From Carex sylvatica (Eukaryota; Streptophyta; Magnoliopsida; Poales; Cyperaceae): DNA of 64,000 nt. The notes under the pieces were generated by a model. That model did no database searches and was not told where the DNA came from. It saw only the letters and a program-made list of their open reading frames with translations. Below are positions 56,658 through 64,000 of the stretch, piece after piece. Each line of letters begins with the position of its first letter. The first letter of the stretch is position 1. Where the stretch lies: the NCBI GenBank assembly GCA_964058845.1, contig CAXKVR010000235.1, positions 1 to 64,000 on the forward strand. The letters are read 5' to 3'. The translations under genes and the position numbers were made by a program.

Positions 56658-57310
56658 AAAATATTAAATATAAAATAATCAATACAACTAATTTGTATTA
56701 TAAAAAATTATAATACAAAATTTTATTGTATTATATATCATCTCTATACTAATATATATATTTATGTATAAAATTTTATTTTAGAAAGTTTTTTTTATAA
56801 GATAATGAGTACGTAAGAAATAGTTTTTATCTGAATTCTTACCGTTATGATAATGGAATTTTGGTTCATTCTCACTTATACCTTATAAGTTAATAAAAAG
56901 GAAATTTTATTTTTACGTATTTTTTTCGAATATAATATAAATCAAATAAACGAATAAAAGAGTGTCATTGACATCTTGATCGGATCAAATTAAAAATTGC
57001 CTCACGCGTTATGATGCACATAGTGATAAATGAATTATTCGGGTTCGGTTCGGCGAGGTCAAAAGTTCGTCATTTGGAAATAATTCGGGTATATTTCAGA
57101 AATAATTCGGAATTATCCGGACCAGACATCTCAGTCCTGCAAGAAAGTAAAAAAAAATGTTATGAGAAAAAATTGGAAATAATTGGAAATAATTTGTAAA
57201 ATTTGAAAAAAGCTTGTAAAATTCAAGAATTATTCAGATTTAATTTGGTCAAAGTTCGGTCAATCGAATAATTTAATTTCAACATCACCACAAAATGAAT
57301 TATTTGGATT

Positions 57311-57746
57311 TAATTCGCATATGTTGTTACTATAATGATGCATGAGATAATTCGCATATGTTGTCATGGGTTGGATTGTGCAAGAGGCCACCCTTTGGGA
57401 AAAGCATTGTGGATAGCATATTGTTGAACAAGCTAATGTCGTTTCTTTTTTAAAATTTTGATGGTTATCCCAGGTTAATGGGCTTGGGAGTTGGGGTTTA
57501 GTTGAATGTTGTTTTCGTATGGTAGGTATCGGTTCTGTTGCATGCCACTATTCACGTGTGCATGGTATTGTTGTAACCCCTATTTTTTCTATTTAATGCA
57601 ACACATGGCAGCCTCTGCCTGTTTTCAAAAAAGAGATAATAGCAACGATGGCCTGCGGGCGCCTGTCGATTTATTTTAGAAAAGAATCATGAAAGACGGT
57701 TACATGGTAAGCGACCAATTAGATATGTTAGGCATTTTGTTGTAAC
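57311..57746. other. Intergenic
   Basis: Contains two copies of ATAATTCGCATATGTTGT (57314 and 57348). No gene seen. Confidence 0.4.
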
Positions 57747-57860
57747 GGGGGCCACAGTTACATAAGACAATTCGGCTGGATGTAGCCATTTACACTAAGT
57801 GGTAAAGGGGCCACGGTTACATAAGACAGTTCGGCTGGATGTAGCCAATTATACACTAAG
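57747..57860. repeat. Tandem duplication of about 53 bp
   Basis: GGGGCCACAGTTACATAAGA through AGCCATTTACACTAAG at 57747-57799 is repeated at 57807-57860. Confidence 0.9.
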
Positions 57861-58070
57861 GATGTGTTTGGATTGAGCAAGAATAGCACTATTTTTTTGA
57901 ACTATTTGATGTTTGAATGAAGCAAGAATAATACTAACTCATTATTATTTTTATTTTATTTTATATGAGTTACTATTCTACTAACTCAATTAAATATTAA
58001 ATTAGCTACTATTTTAAACTTAAAATTAGCTCTATTCTTATTCTATTCTTTATTTCATTCAAACGTAACA
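57860..58070. mobile_element. Tourist-like MITE (PIF/Harbinger type)
   Basis: Ends GGATGTGTTTGGATTGAG and CATTCAAACGTAACA, with TAA at both sides (57857-57859 and 58071-58073). The interior is AT-rich with ACTAACTCA words in both orientations. The length of 211 bp is typical. Confidence 0.75.
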
Positions 58071-58709
58071 TAAGTGATTATTTGAAAATTGAGGAGGACT
58101 GGATTCACAAGCAACTCCTAATTCATTCTTCCACGTCAACGAAGATTACACGGCATTGTATTGTTTTGAGGGCTACTTTTGCTGACTCGGTACCTGAGAC
58201 CATATATTCATGCAGAAAAATACATGTTAAATAAAAGACAGTTAATAAGAATCAATATTATATCATATCATATCATATATAATAATGTAATATAATTCAA
58301 GACGTAATTTAAGGTTGACCAGAGTAGACGGTGGCATTTTCTTTTCTTTTCACTTAATGACTTATAATTATTATATGCTGAGATTTTGTTAGTTAGACCG
58401 TCTTTAATTCCATAATTTTTATATTAAAAGGTTCGTTATTAGAAATAATTAAGTCACCTATTATATTGAGTTATTGTTCGTATCATTTCATATTACAAAT
58501 TTGTGACAGCGACAAATCAATATAAGCAGATCATGAAGTTTGGTACATCCTTTGGCACTTTCACTGTGGCTCACAACTTGTAACTATCCGTGTCCCTACT
58601 CCAGGTGTCCACGTGTAAATCTACACTAATCATTATTACGCATCAACCCGAGTGAGCCCACCCCAGATTATCGCATTTGTGAATTGTGATGAGCCATTTT
58701 GACAGATCT

Positions 58710-58826
58710 AGGGGGCTTTAATATTAGTGCTGATCTAGTCCGCACGAATCTGAAAACAGATCAGATGGTTGAGATGGATTAACTCGAAAGATTCCCTTTT
58801 GAGTTAATGCAGAGGATACGAATTGT
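58710..58826. mobile_element. ATTAACTCAAAAG hairpin MITE, truncated copy 3
   Basis: GGGGGCTTTAATATTAGTGC, GATCTAGTCCGCACGAATCT and a terminal hairpin ending TTTTGAGTTAATGCAGAGGA match the right half of the FC2 intron copy. It ends about 220 bp before the CLC-c start codon. Confidence 0.7.
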
Positions 58827-59042
58827 TATGGATACCTGTGACTGTGACCTCTCCATTTTATTCTTCCCTTAACTGTTGGCGCCATTTATTTTCTTTCCAT
58901 TCTTCTCTCTTCGCTTCCGCACTCATCCTTCCTTTTATTGTACTCATTCTATTTCGTGTTACCAAATTTCTATTCAGAGGTCACATAATTCGCCAAACCT
59001 GGAATAAGAGCTGGGATTGGGTGGGAATTGGAGGCTCGTACA

Positions 59043-62000
59043 ATGGAGAGCGAAGCGCCGCACCACCATTTTCGCTGGGATGGAGGGAATGATACTCGCG
59101 GTACGGACATCGAGAGCAGCCTGGACGGGCCGGGCGTGAGCATGTCATTGGAGAGAAACGGATCGGATCACACAGACCTTCGCGAACCATTAGTTCGAAA
59201 GAGAACCATGAATACCACCTCGCAGATTGCTATTGTTGGCGCGAATGTGTACCCGATAGAAAGTCTAGATTACGAGTAAGTAATTTTCATAATTTATTTT
59301 TTCTTGGTTTCAAATTCGGTTATCAGATTTGTTTGTCTGTTAGAATTTTCAATTTTGGTCGAGAAGCTATATTACGTTCCTTTTGAAGATTAAACTTGCC
59401 AGCTAGCTCGTACCAGTACCAGATTACCAAGGTGCAGTATTTTTCCCTTTGAACGGTACCACAATCTCCATAATGTAACGCAACCTCTGTAATGCAAGGA
59501 TGTCCCATTATACTAAACTCAATATTTATTTTTTATTGTTGCTTTAGAATTGTAGAGAATGATCTGTTCAAGCAAGATTGGAGATCAAGACAAAAGATTC
59601 AAATAGTTGAATATATTGTTTTGAAATGGACTCTTGTAATGCTTATTGGTCTCTTGACTGGATTAGTTGGTTTCTTCAATAACCTGGCAGTTGAAAATAT
59701 TGCTGGATTTAAACTTCTATTGACAAGCAATCTCATGCTTAAACATAGGTAAATTTTGAATTTTCTATTGCATAGCATATGTAGGTGCATTATTACAAGC
59801 ACTAAATTAGGTGAAATTGAGCTATTTGAGCGCTCAATTAGTCAATTGATGCTTAAATATGAAGATGATGGTAAATAGGTCCAAAATAAAACCCAAAACC
59901 AGTTTCCTGCACATTAGTTCTTTCCAGTGAGAAAGGAAATATTTTTTATGTATTTTAAATAGTTAATCCTTTTTCTAAAAAAAAATTACTGGTAAAACAA
60001 GAAATATTGTTAATTTAATGCACTTATTGTGGTGGTGCTTCCAGCGCAGATATGCATTAGCATTCTTCACGTATGCGGGTTGCAACATGATTTTGGCAGG
60101 TACAGCTGCAGCAATTTGTGCTTACATTGCACCTGCAGCTGCAGGGTCTGGAATTCCTGAAGTCAAGGCGTATCTCAATGGAGTTGATGCTCACTCCATT
60201 TTGGCTCCAAGCACTCTGTTTGTAAAGGTACCATATAATTGCGACTAAAGGCTATTGTTGTGGATATCACCCAGTATTTTCTCCTATTGAAAGCAGTTAA
60301 TTTTTCTTATATTTGCAAAGCAAATGCTCAATTTTGTCGTTTGAAGAATAATGCATATTCAGCAAATTATTGACAGCTTTTCCTATACTGCAAATAATGT
60401 CCTATTTTGTAAGCTCAAATTGAAATTGAAACTAAGTGCTGACTTTCAAGTCAAAACAAATAACCTGTGAAGCAATTCTGTTGATTTAATATGATAAGTG
60501 CTTGTTTGTCAATTTTTCCTTGGACTGATGTTAGGTTTAAGAACTTTTTGTTTAAAAAGTCTCGTGTTATTCTGAATATGTTCGCAGTGTTGGGGGCCAA
60601 TTTGCAGAAGTGACATACAATCCTTTACTTAATCTCCTCATGTGTTTCTTCTCCCCATTTGCCAGATATTTGGTTCTATTCTTGGTGTATCAGCAGGATT
60701 TGTACTAGGCAAAGAGGGGCCCATGGTGCATACAGGGGCTTGTATTGCTAACCTGCTTGGTCAGGGTGGGTCCCGCAAGTACCATCTGACATGGAGAGGG
60801 CTCAGATATTTCAAGAATGATAGAGACCGGCGCGACCTCATTACTTGTGGTTCTGCTGCTGGGGTTGCAGCTGCCTTCCGTGCCCCTGTTGGAGGTGTGC
60901 TTTTTGCACTTGAAGAAGCTGCTTCATGGTATAAATAATTTATGCTTATTCAACAAAAATTTTAAAATTATATGAATTACCGAACCCAATCAAGCGGTAC
61001 GAATATTGGGAAATCTTCACCAGGAGGTAGTGGTGACCGTTGTTCTGGTATGAGGGCATCGAGGGTTTTACTTGACATTGACTAAATTTTTATTAGAAAA
61101 TATTACAATGGAAGGTAACATATTGCATTGCGAAATCCCTTTCATTTAGGAATTGATACTTGATAGTACTAGTCATTTCCAATCAGATAACTAGATAAGT
61201 TATCCTAGAGAAATGGAAGTGATATCATAATCAAAACAGATAAATAACTTTCTGCTTATTGTAATGAGATTGATGAAATAAAAATCTAGAACTCATAAAG
61301 GCATCCATCCTACTCTCATATATACAAAGTTAGAATTAAATTAAATTTATGTTGTTGCTTTGACAGGTGGCGTAGTGCACTTCTGTGGAGAACTTTCTTC
61401 ACAACAGCTATTGTTGCTGTGGTACTGAGAGGCCTCATCGAGTTCTGTAAGAGCGGGAAATGCGGTTTATTCGGCGAAGGAGGCTTGATAATGTTTGACC
61501 TAAGTGAATCTGTCGCTACTTATAGCATGCCAGATTTGATCGCAATTTTGGTTCTAGGTGTAGTTGGTGGTGTGTTTGGAGGCCTCTTCAACTTCCTTTT
61601 GGATAAGCTCCTTCGCATTTACAGCATTATCAACGAGTATGTAAAATTATTCTCTACATTTTACATATAAGCAACACCAACTGCTTAGATTAAGCCTAAT
61701 CAAGCAAATAATTATCCCTGAGTATGATAAAAAGAAATTGCCAAGGTTTTTCATTCTGGTCCAACCAAGTTCTTGTTTATTTGGATCACAAATGTAATTT
61801 AGAATAGTGAGGAAACAGCTCAATATAATTTTACTCTTTTTCATAACAATTAACGAAACTTCAGATGTCATTTACATCTACCCTTTTATAAAATGTGAAA
61901 TTCAACAAGCATGTGTGATTTTCACGTGGATTATATGTACAATCACCCCAAAAGAACAATTATTTATATAATATCCTAATAATTTTTTTGTTCTCAAATT

Positions 62001-63684
62001 ATTCTTTCAGGAGGGGTGCTCCATTCAAGATCCTCCTGACAATCACAATCTCCCTGCTTACCTCATGCTGTTCCTTCGGCCTTCCTTGGCTAAGAAGCTG
62101 CACGAAATGCCCCGCCGATGCTGTCGAGCAGTGCCCGACGGTCAGCCGGTCGGGCAACTACAAGAACTTTCAGTGCCCCCCTGGGTACTACAACGGCCTC
62201 GCCTCCCTCTTCTTCAACACCAACGACGACGCTATTCGCAACCTCTTCAGCTCCGGCACCCAAAATGAGTTCCACCTCTCCTCTCTCTTCATCTTCTTCA
62301 CCGCCATCTACAGCCTTGGCATCATCACCTATGGCATTGCTGTCCCCTCCGGCCTTTTCATCCCTGTTATTCTCGCTGGGGCCACTTACGGTAGGATCGT
62401 GGGGACCATTCTTGGCTCCATCACTGACTTGGATCCTGGGTTGTTTGCTCTACTCGGTGCCGCCTCTTTTCTTGGTGGTACAATGCGTATGACAGTGTCA
62501 GTCTGCGTTATATTGTTAGAGCTCACCAATGAATTGTTGATGCTTCCTTTAGTGATGCTCGTTCTTCTCATATCGAAAACAATTGCTGATGGTTTTAACA
62601 AGGGAGTGTATGATCAGATTGTGCTAATGAAGGGGCTGCCATATATGGAGGCCCATGCTGAACCATACATGCGGCACTTGGCCGCTAGGGATGTAATCTC
62701 GGGACCACTTATTAGTTTCTCAGGTGTTGAGCAGGTGGGGAACATAATCCATGCTTTGCAGTTGACGGGTCATAACGGGTTTCCTGTGGTAGACGAGCCG
62801 CCTCTTTCTGATACACCCGAGTTGGTTGGGTTGGTTTTGAGGTCACACCTGTTGGTTTTACTAAATGGGAAGAGGTTTACAAAGGATAGGGTAAGACAGC
62901 CACGCGAGAGTGTGTTGATGAGATTTGGCGCGAGCGATTTTGGGAAATCAGGTTTGGGTAAAGGATTCAAGTTACAGGATTTGGAGATAACAGATGAGGA
63001 GATGGAGATGTATCTAGACATGCACCCAATTGTAAATACCTCACCTTACACTGTTGCTGAGACTATGTCTCTTGCCAAGGCTCAGGTTCTATTTCGGGCT
63101 CTCGGGTTGAGACATCTCTGTGTAGTACCAAAGAATCCTAAAGTAAGTATCTCTCCCTTTCTCTGCTGGTGTTGTTACTTTGGGGTACACATTTTGACAG
63201 GGCAGTTTTTAATTCATACAAAAGCATAGACAATAGAGTGAAAACTGTGCTGAGTATATCTTGTGCTATGCATGAATTAAAACTCTCCTATCAAAATGTG
63301 TACCCTTACTTAATTTGCTGACCACCTCTGGTATATTGTAGAACAGTGTACCAGTATTGCTGTTTTGATTGAATAATTCCTGAATAACAACTTTATTGTG
63401 TACCTAATTTATTGATTCTTGAGATTTTCCTGTTGAGTTTCAGACTACCAGCATTGGAATTAGCCTGCTGTTGCTGGTCCAGTATCTTGGGTTCATGTTA
63501 CAAAGATTTCATCTAATAATTATAATTAGAAATTAAGTATATGCTTAGTGTGTACTTGCTGATTTTTGTTTTACAGGGGCCACCTATTGCTGGAATTTTG
63601 ACGAGGCATGATTTCATGCCAGAGCATATTCTCAGTCTTTTCCCGCATCTCAAACCCACGAAACCACTCCGTGCAACAACATGA
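59043..63684 (+). CDS. CLC-C: CLC-c type vacuolar chloride/proton exchanger, 7 exons
   Basis: Tonoplast CLC family anion/proton antiporter. Coding exons: 59043-59275, 59548-59748, 60050-60227, 60666-60928, 61367-61636, 62011-63142 and 63577-63684; 2,385 bp, 794 aa. All junctions are GT-AG and preserve frame. The cytosolic N-terminus has an acidic dileucine-like DLREPLV, then NTTSQIAIVGANVYPIESLD. The pore has GSGIPE (177-182) with Ser, which favours chloride; nitrate-selective CLC-a has Pro there. The gating glutamate is in GKEGPMVH (E221) and the proton glutamate in FALEEAASWW (E288), so an exchanger is expected. GIITYGIAVPSGLFIPVILA and GGTMRMTVSVCVILLE follow. Two CBS domains form the C-terminus (about 590-640 and 720-775, ending ILTRHDFMPEHILSLFPHL). 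The first 450 bp of exon 6 are strikingly C-rich at third positions. The start is the first ATG of the conserved frame. Confidence 0.97.
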
Positions 63685-64000
63685 ATTATTTCTTCTTACC
63701 ATAGGTTTATTTGTGCGGGTTGTGCATTACACTTATGAGAGGCCCCACCTTGCATTTTTGCTGTCATTAATTATCTTTTCAATTTGAGGTGGCAAGAGCT
63801 CTTTCAGTGGTTTTCTAACCCAAAATCTATGTAATCGGACCTTTTTATCAATGAATATATGAATATGGGCTAGACCCTTATTCAGTTATTCCTTCCTAAA
63901 AAAATACAATGTTGTTCTTTGGATGTTTTTGGTTACTTTTAAAGGTTTTTATAGAGAAACATATTGCGCATCTAAAATATTTTTGCGTTCTATGACTAAG
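63685..64000 (+). other. 3' flank of CLC-c
   Basis: AT-rich sequence with AATGAATATATGAATA at about 63851, a plausible polyadenylation region. No other feature is seen before the window ends. Confidence 0.5.

Larger units (their letters stand above)
55655..57310. mobile_element. Inverted-repeat element carrying captured gene DNA (Pack-type)
   Basis: The left arm (55680-55925: GAATTATTCGATTGACC, GCGAATTTTACAAG, GAACTGAGATCTCTG, AAACCCAAATAATTCATTTA) is mirrored by the right arm (57020-57280: TAAATGAATTATTCGGGTTC, ACATCTCAGTCC, CTTGTAAAATTC, GGTCAATCGAATAATT). The arms are about 280 bp and roughly 70 percent alike. The interior (55926-57010) is less AT-rich and holds an alpha-tubulin 5' end. 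Precise ends and target duplication could not be fixed. Confidence 0.65.

Noticed and set aside
62090..62492. Antisense and shifted frames in CLC-c exon 6 (Ser/Pro-rich, Glu/Val-rich)
   Set aside because: They are explained by C-rich third positions of the real frame.
61988..63229. A separate 413-codon intronless gene
   Set aside because: It is CLC-c exon 6 (62011-63142) with intron bases at both ends; upstream exons join in frame.
1..64000. CRISPR arrays, functional tRNA or rRNA genes
   Set aside because: No regularly spaced short repeats, no cloverleaf with intact boxes and no rRNA similarity were seen; tRNA-like pieces are SINE-type only.

Overview
This is 64 kb of eudicot plant nuclear DNA. 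It is AT-rich, the genes have many GT-AG introns, the best protein matches are to Arabidopsis and tomato nuclear genes, and the spaces between genes are filled with plant transposon families. I cannot name the species.

Six protein genes can be supported. From left to right they are: a decayed FAR1-RELATED SEQUENCE 11-like gene (minus, 395-1888, at least three frameshifts); an uninterrupted VAC14 reading frame (plus, 7059-9368); carotenoid isomerase CRTISO (minus, 13 exons, 10558-20428); the ferrochelatase FC2 type with a C-terminal LHC motif (plus, 10 exons, 30367-36948); violaxanthin de-epoxidase VDE (plus, 5 coding exons, 39214-42139); and a CLC-c type chloride/proton exchanger (plus, 7 exons, 59043-63684). 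I traced every exon junction of the four split genes by hand; each gives an uninterrupted frame of family length (642 or 589, 511, 459 and 794 aa). CRTISO, FC2 and VDE all act in plastid pigment metabolism (lycopene isomerisation, heme synthesis, xanthophyll cycle). They share no operon-like arrangement, and I treat the clustering as something to test.

The rest is mainly mobile DNA. A defective 4,989-bp Ty1/copia element with 5-bp target duplication GAATC sits in intron 11 of CRTISO, antiparallel to nothing and co-oriented with the gene, without damaging the splice sites. A ~2.0-kb solo LTR lies at 23026-25054 and a decayed relative at 53440-54511. Two non-autonomous hAT-like elements (2772-4831, 21698-22774) have ends rich in short CGGG/CCCG repeats. 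There are several hAT-type MITEs with 8-bp duplications, a Tourist-like MITE, and a ~400-bp palindromic MITE family with ends GAGTAGAAC/GTTCTACTC. Two large foldback elements (44324-45440, 47086-48794) have 9-bp target duplications, and the first is nested exactly at the end of a GAGTAGAAC MITE. A five-unit ~240-bp tandem array lies at 25074-26215.

The most unusual items are: an inverted-repeat-bounded block (about 55655-57310) enclosing the 5' leader and first codons of an alpha-tubulin gene, which looks like a gene-capturing transposon; a (CT)n(CA)n microsatellite that begins exactly at the splice donor of the last VDE intron; overlapping splice donors in FC2 that would switch between an N-terminal extension and a 16-codon upstream frame; and the intron-free VAC14 frame. 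I found no CRISPR, operon or bacterial-type system, as expected for a plant.
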